A program made the position numbers and the translations under genes. Below the pieces are notes generated by a model. The model was not told where the DNA came from, did not search any database, and was given only the letters and a program-made list of their open reading frames with translations. Shown here one piece after another: positions 21,972 through 33,834 of a stretch of 64,000 nt of DNA (positions are counted from its first letter, which is position 1; each line of letters begins with the position of its first letter). Source of the DNA: Lycorma delicatula (taxonomy: Eukaryota; Arthropoda; Insecta; Hemiptera; Fulgoridae); the NCBI RefSeq assembly GCF_047948215.1, contig NC_134463.1, positions 57,852,201-57,916,200 on the forward strand, written 5' to 3'.

Positions 21972-23010
21972 ATTGGACCAATCAATATCCAGTGTTCTTT
22001 GAAGATCATCTGTCTTAACATTCCGGTTCTGCCAGTACCTTTTAAGATGGTTTGATATTTGTTTCTGCATTTCGTCTGTAACTTCCACTGTGCGTCTTTG
22101 ATTCTTTTACCTAGAGAATCTGTATTCTTTCAGAGTGTTATTTATTTTTTATTGTCGAAAGCGTCCTCGATTCTCAGTCAAATTTTTTCGAGATCCTTCT
22201 TAATCTCTTTAACGTATTTTCCACTATTTTCTTTTACAAATTCCTGAGAACTAGTTGTTTCAGAATTTGGCCTTCAGACATTCTAAAGATGTGAAAAAAA
22301 TGAAAAAACCTTCTCCTTTTCATCGTGCTGATAATTGGGTCGATTTCTTTGTATGCGGATTAGTTAGTGAGAAATCGCCAGATCCCATTCTTCTGGTAAT
22401 GTTTGTTTAAACAGGATCTGATGATCCAGCGTTCGATTATAATTAGTTGATCGGTTTTAGCTTAATTTTTAATTTTGGAAATTAGTTTCACAGACGTACA
22501 GTGTCTCTGGAAAAACGACTGTTTTGTAGTGGCGAATTTTAGAGTGTATTGATAGGCATTTTTTATTGTAGATCTGCCAGGTTAAACCTGCTTTTATATT
22601 TTTTGAAATTATGTTTTACCAAACGGATCTTTCTTTTAATTTTCAGTCGATGATTTTCCTTATATATTTAAACTGCTTGACTAGTCTACTTTTATTTCCA
22701 TTAAGTTTGTTTGACTTTATTTGTGCAGAGAGGGTTGGTGGCCATAATTTCTGTTTTTTCATAAGAAATTCTTAATCGAACTTTCTTAGGCTATATTTTT
22801 GAGGCTATAAATTTGTGAGCGAACTTCGTTCATGTTCAAACCAAGGAGGCCAAGTCGTTGGCAAATCCTAAGCGGTTAATTGAATAACGTCCCCTCCTCT
22901 TCGAATTTTGGTTTTCGGAGGATCCTTATGATGCCAAATTTTCATTATGTAGTCTAGAGCAATATTATCAAGTAGAGAGGAGAGTCTGTCCCCCCTGTCA
23001 CAGTTCAGTT
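21972..23010 (-). pseudogene. LINE ORF2 C-terminal region
   Basis: Reading down the - strand, a string of diagnostic blocks appears: RGDRLSSLLDNIALDYIMK (RT 'QGD.LSPLLFN.AL'), then a degraded catalytic region with no clear ADD. Next comes LSAQIKSNKLNGNKSRLVKQ (the 'I..ng..i..v..FkYLG' segment), LTWQIYNKKCLSIHSKIRHY, and then KTVVFPETLYVCET ('k..v.P..tYa.Et'). Near the end are ISH and hydrophobic FSFFSHL-like remains of the 'GH..RM' block, followed by a lysine-rich C-terminus. Many stops and frameshifts. This is a retrotransposon polymerase that cannot be functional. It is a different family from the LINE at 49327. It ends about 20 bases before the BEL/Pao LTR-like end. Confidence 0.75.
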
Positions 23011-23028
23011 TACATAATTTATACAAAC

Positions 23029-23765
23029 TGTTACGTTCCACTTTTGCCGGTGCTGCTACCTAGCGAGGGCTAGAGCTCCGCGGCAAAAGTGGAACGAAAC
23101 ACACAGCCCACCAATTATAATTTTATAACATTATAAATTAACTTAACATACGAATAAAGCGTGATACGTAAAATTAGTTGCATATAAGTTTTAAATTAAA
23201 GTTAATTCAACAATACAATGTTGATAAAAGCAAAATAAATTAACAAATGAACAATTACGTTAAGATGAAGTTAAATAAGTATTATTGATTGCATTGAGAA
23301 TGACTCATGCCATCACAATCATTTAAATTTGGAAGAAAAATCAATTTGTTAATGGTTCTTTTTATTATGGTATTATTGGTTTTTACATCTGCTAATCTAA
23401 CGGGTCCATTCTTACCTAGATGTACTTGAACAATTACTCCTAATTTCCACATCAGTGGAGGAAGGTTATTTCCTTAATTATAACTACATTACCAACACAA
23501 ATGTTAGTATTAGAAATTTTGCACTTATTTCTCTGTTGCAATCATTAGACTATGCTTTCCAAAAATCCTTTAGTAATTTTTGTATAAGCTGCCACCTAGT
23601 AAGTTTATTTACATTAATGCTTGAGAAATCAGGATCAGGAAAAGAAGTTAATGGAGCGAAGGTTAAAAAATGTCCTGGAGTAAGTGGAGTACGCCGACCA
23701 CCATGACAGATTAGTATTTCCAACGTCGAATTGATTTCTTCTGGTGACAGATCTGACAATATACG
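23029..23765 (-). mobile_element. BEL/Pao LTR retrotransposon, 3' end
   Basis: The - strand encodes the end of pol (see 23390-23759) and then runs into about 300 bases that I read as LTR. Its outer edge has TG/CA-type termini with tgttacgttccac at 23029 on the + strand. A 16-bp perfect inverted repeat (23034-23049 and 23081-23096, cgttccacttttgccg) lies at that edge. The inner LTR boundary cannot be fixed by eye. No second LTR, gag or protease was found, so the element is truncated. Confidence 0.7.
23390..23759 (-). pseudogene. BEL/Pao integrase C-terminal fragment
   Basis: The - strand reads LTPGHFLTFAPLTSFPDPD, then LTRWQLIQKLLKDFWK. These match the very conserved 'LTPGHFLiG.pL' and 'L.rWq..q.l...FW.rW' signature at the end of BEL/Pao pol. 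After a frame change it continues through the region where the chromatin-binding 'G.lVlv.d.n.pp..W' tail is expected, now full of stops. In an active element the integrase joins retroelement DNA to the host chromosome. Upstream pol above about 23765 is not recognisable. Confidence 0.85.
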
Positions 23766-24007
23766 AGTTTTTACTTTTTAAACTATAAATGAAACGACAA
23801 CGTGAAAATATGTTTAATGTTCGTACAAACGAAGAAAATGGATTTTAGAGTTCTAAAGTTTCTGTTATTTGAATAGCAGCTGAAAACACATTTTGCTAGA
23901 CTTCTTCTCTTCCATGAGCAAATCTGGCGGAATCGCAAACTTTTTTTATAATTTTGTTTAATGTGTATTATTGTTTATAATATATAAAAATACTTATGAA
24001 AAAAATC

Positions 24008-24632
24008 TGATGTGGACACCCCATAACTTCTACGCCTATTAAATTACATATATTTTTTATACATTTATATCTCTTACTACATATTTTTTTTTATTATTGA
24101 ATTTTTATTTATTGAAAGTTTTTGTTTTACAATCACAGATTAATAATTATTAATAAATCTATATATTTAAATTAACAAAAAAAGTTACAAAAACAAAAGG
24201 AAATGAAGTCGAATTCTCGCCGATGTGTTTTCTCTTTGTAAAATCCAAATATTTCATTAATAAAAATTTTATTGGGCTATAAATCTGGAATCAATGAAAA
24301 TAAGTACCACTTATGATATATTGAAAAGCTTTAATGAGGGCTTATTACTGCGGTTAAAAAAATCCAAAATCCAATTTTTTGGGGATTTTGGGCTTTTTTT
24401 GGAACTTTTGGTTCAGTCAATTGTAATCAAAAGGGGATGTGGTCAACTAGATGTTACAACAGTTCTAAATCAAAAATTTTAACATTCTACTGGTAATCTT
24501 TTTTGAGTTATGTGTGATACGTACGTACAGACGTCACGCCGAAACTAGTCAAAATGGATCAGGGATGGTCAAAATGGACATTTCCGTTGAAATCTGAAAA
24601 CCGCGATTACAATATTTTCGTACATAGAAGTA
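24008..24632 (-). repeat. R3 repeat, copy C
   Basis: Reverse-strand copy matching copy B along its length. On the + strand it reads tgtggacaccccataacttc at its 3' end, aatgaagtcgaattctcgcc around the B-box-like region, aagtaccacttatgatatat, and gaaactagtcaaaatggatc near its 5' end. It adds about 80 bases (around 24330-24420) that are missing from copy B. Confidence 0.85.
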
Positions 24633-24984
24633 AAAAGGACAAAAATACTTAAATAAATAAAAATAAAAATTTAATTTACGAGTATATCAATATTTATTTA
24701 TAAAATTAGAAAATTTCATAAAAAACTGCAACAAAAATTTTAAACCTTTAATTGATTGAAATTCCAATTATTAAACTAACATCAGTAGATGAGGTATATT
24801 TTAGAAAATAAGTTCTATTAAAAAAAAATCGCAATTAAGATTAAAAAATTAAAATTAAAAATATATTTTTATCGATTTAAAAATAAAAAATGAATTAAAA
24901 AATTAAAAAAAAAAACGAAACATTTATAAAAGTCTTATTTCAACTTTTTTCTTTTCGAATCAACCACCTTAGTGGTATTTTAAA

Positions 24985-25262
24985 TCAATTATTTTTTGCG
25001 TTCTGTTTTCTTTTCATTTTTGTCTGAAAGCTTTCATTCTTTAGGACATGTCTTTCTTTTATTCTTTTGTTTTAGTGTTTTGCCCACGTATTTTGACTTC
25101 GGTTTCTTCTCGAATCTTTGATTTTAATTTTTTAATATTTTTCTTAGTTTGTTTATTTTTTAATGGTTTCTTTTGTTATGCTAGTTCTTCTTCAACCGTT
25201 ACAAACCATTTGTTCTTTGTTTTTCTGGAATTGAGGAATTCAAACATTTATTTCTGAAGTTG
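24985..25262 (-). repeat. Dispersed repeat pair member 1 (possible LINE C-terminus)
   Basis: Matches 30532-30820: aaagctttcattctttagga, gtgttttg, gttatgctagttct, tttgtttttctggaattgag. The - strand has lysine-rich readings resembling the basic tails of LINE ORF2 proteins (for example KNKRKTCPKE followed by a stop). This coding interpretation is tentative. Strand is given for that reading. Confidence 0.5.
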
Positions 25263-25299
25263 TTGTTATTCATTATGGAGAGATGACTATAGAATTTAA

Positions 25300-26805
25300 T
25301 TCTTCTTTTTTTTCATTGCGTTTGAAAGTATTTCTATTTTATAAAATAAAATTTAAAAAAATCCCTTTCGGCACGCCGGAAGACGGAGGAAGATTTCACC
25401 AGTGCTAAGTACGGAATAAAAAAGATTTCCAGTTTAAAGTTAAGAAAATTTTCAAATTTACTCAATATGACAATGGTTGCATGTAAAAAAGGTTTCACAT
25501 GTTTAGCATACAAGCCCATCTTACAATTCCAGTAATATTTTGGTCATTCCTTGCCTTGTAACGGTTGGTCATATCAAAAATTGTTTGATGTTGTAACTTT
25601 TAATTTAAATTAGTAACTTAAAATTGAAAATTGGAACGTAATCTAACTTGTTTGCTGTATTCTTATGACAGATTAAATTATATAAATAAATAAATCAATT
25701 ATAATTTTACATGATTAAATTTTGTTTATGATTAGACGTTAAGAGAATCTACGATCTGATGATATTGTAAATTTGTCGTAATTTTTTTAACGATTGTAAA
25801 AGAATTTTGACTCTTTTGATTGTGCATTTATACTCGATGTATGTATGCGTCTATATATATGTTGTAACCAAGGGGTATACAAAGTACAATAATTTTTGGA
25901 GAGAGTTGAATACAGCTTCATTAGTAAAATGTGTTATGTTACGCCAAGTAACAGGTGTCCATATTTTACAGTTTATGTTCTTGTGTTCTTTAATTACCTT
26001 TTCTACTCATATGTAACGTAAAATATGAATTGTAATTGTATACACACACATACACGTACACTAAAACCTTTGGTATACATAAGGTGTTTATATTATTCTG
26101 GCATGCTTTTTTATTTTACTCGGGTATAGAATAAATTTTTTTTAATTCATAAGAATGATTTATTAATTATTAAAGTAAAAATATATCATAAATTAGGCTT
26201 ATTATTATTACTTAAAGACGATTTTATAACACTCGCGTTGGGATAAAAAATCAAAGAGAAAACGGACAAGAACCGTTTATAGCAAATTTAAAATGGTTAC
26301 ATATTTCGATTGTTAAAAAATCATTATCAGTAGACACAGAAGCGTTAGTAACAATAAATATGAATATAATTATAGAGAAAAAATAAAATTTTACAAATAG
26401 ATACAGATATAAAATTTAAATAAAAATAAATGAACATTGCTTACTGAACACTGGAAAAAAATTCTGTCTGGGTTTGCATAAAATAAATAGATAAAAATAA
26501 CTGTTAAATAAATAATAACATAAAAATGTTTTGGTAAATCCAAGTTGAAATGAAACATTTAATTAAATACAGTTCTAATCACTTAAAACATCCATTCGGA
26601 CTGGTCGCCACACTCGATTTTTATGGATTAGTTTAATATAGAGATTATGAAATTAGTAGCTGTTATTAATCATGATACAATAAATGATAGTGATATCTTC
26701 TACTTTTCTCAATATTTAATCTGGTTTAAAGAGTGAAAGGTAAACAAACAATAAACAGGTAGCAAGATATAAAATTTTAAACTGAAATTTAGAAAATTAA
26801 ACTCT
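25300..26805. other. AT-rich non-coding stretch
   Basis: Nothing recognised. Short open frames here show no family features. Confidence 0.45.
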
Positions 26806-26811
26806 TTACCT

Positions 26812-26945
26812 ACGATGTGACGAGGTCCCTTGTCCCCGGGAAGCTCCGAGGAGCCCCTGAGTTTGCTCCAGGATTCGCCTGTACTGAACTGAACCCGAGG
26901 GATCCGGTTCTGGCTAGACGGGCCGGATAATATTAAATAAGATCC
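26812..26945. other. Isolated GC-rich island, unidentified
   Basis: About 130 bases near 60% GC inside roughly 75% AT DNA. On the - strand one frame is open across it (PRVQFSTGESWSKLRGSSEL) and a donor-like gtag/gtaaag follows at 26813-26806. It could be a host exon, part of an LTR or a foreign fragment. I do not recognise it. Confidence 0.3.
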
Positions 26946-26949
26946 GCAC

Positions 26950-28300
26950 CCGTAATAAAAATTTATTACCAATATAAAACTAAATTTATTACTAATAATA
27001 TGGAAACCACTTATGAAGCTGCTAATGAAAATTAAATATTTCATTCCTTCGTTTTACCAGTGGTTATGATTTTACCTGATGAACTAATATTTTATTAATT
27101 TAAGAAATTAATTTTTAATTTAATAGTTTATAATTACCGTAATAGTGAGGGAACTGAACTGTTACACTGAAAAAATAAATGGGATGGGCTAGAGGAAACA
27201 AATAATAATTTCATTTTAGAATTTTGTATCTCGCTACCAGTTTATTATTTTTTTTTTTCACTCGTTAAATCAGGGGTTGATAAGAGTATGCCGCACTATC
27301 GTTTATTATATCATGATTAATAGCTATTAGTTTTATACGAGTAGGTTGATCCGCTAAACACAGATGGCTGGGTGTATGTGGAAGTTATATTTCATATACT
27401 CGTGCATTACCGATGCGATTTGAAATTCGTTTAGTACTAAGCCCTGTGCTACGTTGAAAGTGCCAAATTACATTCCACTGATCTTTATCGCCACGAATCT
27501 GATCTTAAATCAAAAGAATAAAAATATTTATTGTGTTTAAACACTGAAACAGTAAAGAAAAAATTTAAGGAATCTGAATCTTTTTGTTAGGAAATTTTCT
27601 GTTGATATTCACGATCTACAGCTAATATATTTCTATTACAATACACTTAAATAAAAATATTTTTATACCTGCATATTTTAAAAAGTCATTCTCAAACGAC
27701 TGTAATGTTTTTCAATTTTGAAACGTATTTAAATATTCAAATGCAATACATGAACTTTAATTGTTGTTACTCCATTTTTAATATTGTCATCTTACAAGAT
27801 AAGAATTTTTAATTTATTTTTTCAAAACTATTTCTAAATAATAAATTTTCGTAACATAATATTTTTTAACGTAACATAAAGAAATTTAAATAATGATCTT
27901 AAATTATTATATTATTTAATTTTTCTTTTTATTTATTTTTAATGATAAATTTTGTTTGTACGTTTTTTCCAACATTCAAATGAATCATCTTTTTGGTTTA
28001 AAATTATTAGTATTCTTAATTTTTTCTAGGTTTTGGGCTGTTTTATTTTTAATAAAAGAGGAATTTATTCACCCGTTCTCTATGTTTATTATTTATATAT
28101 AAAATATAATTATTCATTTCTCATATCAAACCGTTTTGAGGGTAACTAATGTACCAAACTCTATTTTGGAAAATTTTTAAATTTGTAATTTTCGTTTTAA
28201 TTCCTAAAAAAAATTTTATTTCCGATTACGGAATTTTTTTATATTTGAACAAATTTTTGGCACCTAGAAATAGTTTTACCAAATTATAGAAAATATTATT
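26950..28300. other. Non-coding stretch
   Basis: The part 27260-27510 is somewhat richer in GC. No gene or repeat was recognised. Confidence 0.4.
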
Positions 28301-28307
28301 TATATCA

Positions 28308-28402
28308 CCGATCTCTATGGCGGAGTGATAGTGTTCCGCACTTTAATCCGGAAATCCCTGGTTTGAATCTCCGGTTAGGGATGATATTTTTCATACTCTA
28401 TA
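28308..28402 (+). mobile_element. SINE2 head, partial
   Basis: ccgatctctatggcggagtg, then cactttaatccggaaatccc and B box ggtttgaatctcc. It ends near catactctataaa with no tail. Confidence 0.75.
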
Positions 28403-28797
28403 AATTTTCATTTTCATATTCCCACGTAAAAGCTAGTTTTTGTGGGGAATTAAATTTTTCAGTCAAAAGATTATTTATCTAATTTAAAAAAAAAATCTAG
28501 ATTTAAAAATATAATGGACTTTAAGAGTAACCGTACCGAAAATTATCAACTTTTAAATCTGCCAAAATTAAGGATTAATTGTTTCATTTGGTTTCATCGT
28601 TTTCAATATGATCCTGAATTCTAAAATTAAAAATTTAAGGATTGATAAAAACGTTTTTTTTCTTTTATCGTGGGGTAATCTTTTGCAGTTGATTTTATAA
28701 TTATTATTGTTTTTCGTTAATTTTTTAAAATTTTATTACTTTTATTTATAATCACATCAACAATTAAAGTCATTAATGACTTATCAGTGTAATGTAC

Positions 28798-29029
28798 CGG
28801 TAAATGTGTAGTCTTGAACAGACTCTGGCCGACCATTCCTGAGACGTGTGGTTTGATTGAGACCCAGTCACCAAACTACACTGGTATCCACTGCCTAGTA
28901 CTGAAATCGGTATGAAAGCAACTAACATTTAATAGGATTTGAACCTTAGAACTTTCGACTTCAAAAAGCAGCTGTTAAACAACTGATTTTGCGACGACGG
29001 GTTAACCACTATACCAGCCTGGTAGGCTT
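28798..29029 (-). mobile_element. SINE1, near full length
   Basis: On the + strand it begins with aaatgtgtagtcttgaacag. It continues gaccattcctgagacgtgtg and aggatttgaacctta (B box complement), and ends ggttaaccactataccagcc. A duplicated segment lies around 28970-28990. The element joins directly to repeat body copy II. Confidence 0.8.
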
Positions 29030-29510
29030 AAACATAAATATTTGAATAAATCATTTAAAATTGTATTTATTTTATATATATGAAAATAAAATAATTTAAA
29101 AAAATGATTTAATAAAGTTACGGTTATAATAATTTAAATATATTTTAACACATAAAAAATACCTCTTTTAATTTTCCCTTTTTTTATAAAATGTTTCATT
29201 GAAATGACTTGATATGTTTTCAAACAAAATAAAATAATGAAAGGTAGGTCTTCTTGCGTAGAACTGCACAAGAATTTTTTTTTTAATGTGACTTACTTAT
29301 CCTCTTAGATATTCTTATGTTTAAAAAGCGTTCATGCTGTTCTATAAAATGAGTGGAAATTTTGCTTGTATGATCGATAATAATAAAGTAGTATATAATG
29401 CTACACAGAAAAATTAATTAAACTACCTAAATTCTTAACATTACTTTCCAGAAACTATTTGTATTTCTTGGTCCTAAATTGTCAACGTGCTTACTTCCTT
29501 TAAAATTTAA
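29030..29510. repeat. Dispersed repeat 'body', copy II
   Basis: Second copy of the 9941-10428 body in the same orientation relative to the SINE1 head. Shared blocks are aaataaatatttgaataaa, gaactgcacaagaat, gcgttcatgctgttct, ttgcttgtatgatcga and aaactacctaaattctt. Here it is flanked by SINE1 sequence on both sides. Confidence 0.75.
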
Positions 29511-29511
29511 A

Positions 29512-29660
29512 AAACGTGGATACCGGTTTGTATCCATGATCTATTATTAAGATCAGTATAAAAGCAACTATCTTTATTAGGATTTTGCCTAAGAACTCTT
29601 GACTTCGATATCAGTTAATTTAAGACTACAAATTTACCATTAGACCAACCCTGTGGGTTT
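29512..29660 (-). mobile_element. SINE1 5' half
   Basis: gtggataccggtttgtatcc, aggattttgcctaagaactc and accattagaccaaccctgtg identify the 5' half of SINE1 on the - strand. The 3' half is missing. Confidence 0.75.
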
Positions 29661-29664
29661 CATT

Positions 29665-30530
29665 TATTTTTAGTTTATTTTATTTTACTTTCTTAGTTTA
29701 ATTACAATTTAAAAGATTTATAGGACTAAGAAAAGCCCTACCTTATAAAAAACAAAAAGAAAACAGCGGTTTACAATAAAAACAAAGCTGAATTAATTGC
29801 TTCTTGATAAAAATTAAAGTGAATGCGTAGAAATAACGTAAACATTTTAGCGTGACCTAAAGCTATCTGGAATGTAAAAATGTATAACGTTTTTATCATA
29901 AATTTTCAAAATAAATTTATTACAGTTTTTCATAAAAAATACTTTAAATAACAGAATGCCATCAAAGTACTATCATATATCAATCAACTAATAATAAGCA
30001 GTAACCTAGAAAAAAATCTTTTAAGTGTATTTATATGTCGTATGAATTTTTATTAAAAAAACCTCCCAATCATGATAAAGTCGACATCAATTTGAAAGTT
30101 TCCTTGAAAAATTTTCTCTATAAAATAATAAAAATATTATCGAAATCGATCTGTTTTATGAAGCTACAATCAATCGTCAATCTTCTTTTTATTGTTACAA
30201 AAAATATAAACTACGTTTTATTATTACACATCTTATTTCTGTTCAGTAAATTACAATTTGTGTTGTTCAATAAATTTAATTGCATAAAAAGAACAATAAT
30301 AGATTACTGTACTCATAATAAAATAACAAAAAGAAAAACGATCAGGAACAGCTTACAAAAATTAAAAATTTATAACTTCAAAATAATTTTGATTCTAAAA
30401 TAATCTTAATATAGAAAATCTATTTATTTTAAACTAAATATAAAAACAAATAAATAAAATAAAAATGTTGAAAAAGCAGTATAAAAATGTATGTTTAAAA
30501 ATGTATTCTCCTACCCGAATCAAACCCGGG
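29665..30530. other. AT-rich non-coding stretch
   Basis: An open frame of 122 codons (30035-30403) is rich in K, I, L and N with no recognised motif, and is likely chance. Confidence 0.45.
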
Positions 30531-30531
30531 T

Positions 30532-30820
30532 ACGTTAAATCAATTAGTTCTTATGGTTTCTGAGTTCTCTTTTGCCAGTAAACTTTCATTCTTTTGGACA
30601 TGGCTTTCTTTAATTCTTCTATATTCGTGTTTTGTCAGTGTTTTGACTTAGTTTTCCTGGAATCTTTGGTTTTCATTTTTTTATATTTTCCTTAGTTTTT
30701 TAACAATTTCTTTCGTTATGCTAGTTCTGTTAAATTTTCTTGAACCAGTTTGAAGAAATTGCTTTTTGTTTTTCTAAAAGTGAGTAATTCAAAGATCTAT
30801 TTTGTAAATCTTTTGTTATA
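30532..30820 (-). repeat. Dispersed repeat pair member 2
   Basis: Homologous to 24985-25262: aaactttcattcttttggac, atggctttctttaattctt, cgttatgctagttctgtt, tttgtttttctaaaagtgag. It is preceded by cgaatcaaacccgggta at about 30519, which resembles a tRNA B box on the - strand. Confidence 0.5.
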
Positions 30821-31299
30821 ACATAAGAATTTTTTAAGTCTATTTTTTTTTATAAATTTAACTTTATTTATAAAATATATATATATATTTTTTTTTGTGA
30901 ATTAAGAGATCTTTCTTTGAAAATACTTCCATTATTGCAGACAATTTTCAATAAAAGTATTGAAAAAAATTTCCTTTTTAAAGTGAAACAGAAATCTTTT
31001 TTGAAATAATGTGTGTTTTTGGAGATTTTAAGTGGAGGATATAGGTAGTCAGTTTTACTATATTATCCATTAAAAAACAAAATGTTTAAAAGATTGTAAA
31101 ATATATTGTAATGTGAATTATGGTTAAACAGAATAGACAATACAAGCAGTGTAAAATAACCATATTATGATAAAAAACGTATTTTATTTTTAAAATACGT
31201 TTAAACGTATTAGTTATTTTTAATTAAATTATTTAGTTAATCAAATTCTATGATTACTGATAATAGTAAATAGTAATTTAAAAAAAAAACTGAAACACA

Positions 31300-32135
31300 G
31301 TGTAGGACTTTCCCGTCACGCGGCTTTTTTTCTAATGCACGGCTTACACACACAACTAAATTTAAAATATTTTTCATTTTATTTAAATATAATATCTGTT
31401 GTTTATCTAATTCAATGATTCTAACTAAAGCACTCGCGCATACCGTATTTAATTCGCGCGTGTATGGCGGTACTAGCGTCTACTTTAAATACTTTTTTTA
31501 CTTTTTTACACTTTAAATATTATTCATTCATTTAATTCTACCACTCACTTGTGACGTCACAACAGAGCGGAGGACTACAGCAGCTGTATGTCAGTGTTAC
31601 ACTAGCGCTCCTTGTGGTGAGAGGGGTTAGTATTGACGCAGTATACTCGCCTAGTCTCAAGTTTATTTAAAGTATTTTTTTTGGGCTGAGAGATGCGATT
31701 TTGCAAAATATTTTTTGGAAATATTATTTTTTAATTAACAAATGTGTATAAGAAAAATAAGATCTTAATTATGCAAAATTTCGAGATTATAACCTTGCTG
31801 TACAGGTGACCTTGCTGTACAGCCTAACCCCTTGACTTTTTAAGTTGAAAATTTAATGGCATCAATGGTCCATATATAGAAATAATCTGACCAAGTTTGG
31901 TCAAAATCGGTCCATTAGTTAGGAGATATAAGGAGTGTAACATCGAACACACAAACGTACATTCGAACATTCGGAAAATTTTCATCCGGTTTTTTTTTTG
32001 GTTTTTTGGGTTCCTTAGGTCAAAAGGTCAAAATCCGGTGAAAACCGCAAATCTCCAAATTAGACCTATTATAATACTTTTCCTTATAAAACTATAGCTC
32101 TGCTATAGCGCTAGACAGGAAAGTAATAAAAATAC
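31300..32135. repeat. Probable interspersed repeat, unclassified
   Basis: A less AT-rich block. Its right part (31795-32135) has phrasing typical of insect non-coding transposon remnants (ccaagtttggtcaaaatcgg, aacattcggaaaattttcat). The 12-mer cttgctgtacag occurs twice, 17 bp apart, at about 31796-31824. No terminal repeats or ORF were found and no second copy is clear in this window. Confidence 0.4.
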
Positions 32136-32139
32136 ACAT

Positions 32140-33295
32140 AATCACACTCTTTACGTGATCTTTTATCTTCATGTCTAATTTCTATTATTTCTTCTAATAT
32201 TTCTAGTATAATTCAAGCCCTAAAATTACAAATCTGAAACATGTGCAACTCGAAATAAAATTTTTCATAACCGATTTTGATTTTTTTTAAAACACGTATG
32301 TTTTAATGCTTTATGGAAATAACTCATTTTTTTTGTTATCAACCTATTCTGATAAAGATTTACTTGTTTTTCATAATGAAACTCTCTGATGTCTTTAAAA
32401 AACTTGTATTTTTATGAAAAGAAGGTAAAACTATATTATTTGTTACTACACATATAATTCTTACGGTATAAATTTTATAAAAATATATTTTGTATAAATA
32501 AATAATTTATAAAACTTATCAGTTGAAAATATAATATAATATTTATTATTATTTACTCCGCCCTAAATATATAATATATCCAATGACATTTGTATATATA
32601 TGTAATATTATGACATACAAGCTTAATAGATTTCCTTCATTTATAAGGTTAGCCTTACGTAGGTTAAAAATAATTTATAATTTATACAACAGATTTACAA
32701 TGTATTGTTTAAAATATATATATATAATTTTTTTTTTACAACACAACAATTTTGTCGAACCAGACGATAACTAAAACTATAACAATGGTGACCGCCCTAA
32801 CTTAAAAACTGATTTATTATTTGATTTTTCAATTATATATTGAATTAACTGTTACGTTCTGCTGAACATAGTGTCAAATCAACTCGTCTGGAACACCAAA
32901 ACGTATAGTCGTAAGTAGGTTATAAACGAAAGCCAGTTGATCGTTTAAAATGTAATTTTGCGCTATTACAGCTGCGTTAACACGCAAAATATAGCACGTG
33001 CTATTTTGTTTCTCTTTTGTTTTAGGTAGCCTTTCAAAGAAACCCTGACATAAAATATTCTTTAATAGTGTTTTAACATTTATTATTAATTTTAATACGT
33101 TTATGAACAAACAAAAGTAAATTGGCTTCAAAAAATAATTTTTAAAATAATTGATTAATAATGTATTAAAGAAAATTTAAAAAAATGTATTTAATTTTGA
33201 TGTGAATATTAAAATAAATAAAAATTTTTACCTGCTTCATTTAGCTGAGTCAACGGAGACTCAAAAAGGCCTTAACTCGAAAGAATTCTCTACAA
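32140..33295. other. AT-rich non-coding stretch
   Basis: No gene recognised. A 70-base GC-richer patch near 32940-33040 has no known features. Confidence 0.4.
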
Positions 33296-33301
33296 CAAAT
33301 A

Positions 33302-33825
33302 AATTATTGGAATGGATTCGGAAAAGTATGTAGAATAAAAGTGTGTCCTAGCGTATATGAGCGAATAACTACTTAATTTGTTTAACAAATTAAGGACAAA
33401 AATTTAGTTTTTCGCCAATAGCGGTTTTGTTTATAATTGCATGTAAAAACAAAAAGCATCAATGGATAGCTGAGGAAATTTCGCATATAAAACCTCGGGG
33501 GTACTTTCTTCTACGAGCAAAACTAAGGGCACTAGCGAATTTTACAATCAGCATCAAAATCTCGCTATGGTAGAGTACCAGAATACCTTGGAAACTGGGT
33601 ACCTTCTAGTATACAGTAACACTAAACGGATAAATTAATAATTTACCCATAATTTCCTAATTTTTGCTCGTAGAAAAAAGTGTTCGGGAACTTTTTTGAA
33701 CAAAATTGTGTTAGTTTTCTACTGGTGGTATTTAGTTTTTCATAAGATAAATAAATAGTTATTCGCTCTTGTCCGCTAGGGCACACTTTTATTCTACTTG
33801 TTTATCCGAGCCCATTCCAATAATT
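33302..33825. mobile_element. MITE-like DNA transposon, ~525 bp, ~70-bp inverted ends
   Basis: The left end (33302-33369: aattattggaatggattcgg ... tgagcgaataact) is an inverted, roughly 80-85% identical copy of the right end (33757-33825: agttattcgctcttgtccg ... ccattccaataatt). Flanking TA dinucleotides (33300-33301 and 33826-33827) are consistent with Tc1/mariner-type integration. The inverted match runs a few bases further, so the exact edge is uncertain. The interior has no transposase. It also contains an inner inverted pair, ttcttctacgagcaaaa (33508) with tttttgctcgtagaaaaa (33662). Confidence 0.85.
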
Positions 33826-33834
33826 TATTTATTT

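Noticed and set aside
30035..30403. 122-codon + strand frame rich in K, I, L and N
   Set aside because: Composition is what AT-rich random sequence gives; no motif seen.
31300..32135. LTR retrotransposon
   Set aside because: GC-richer block with a short duplicated 12-mer, but no LTR pair, primer site or protein motif was found.
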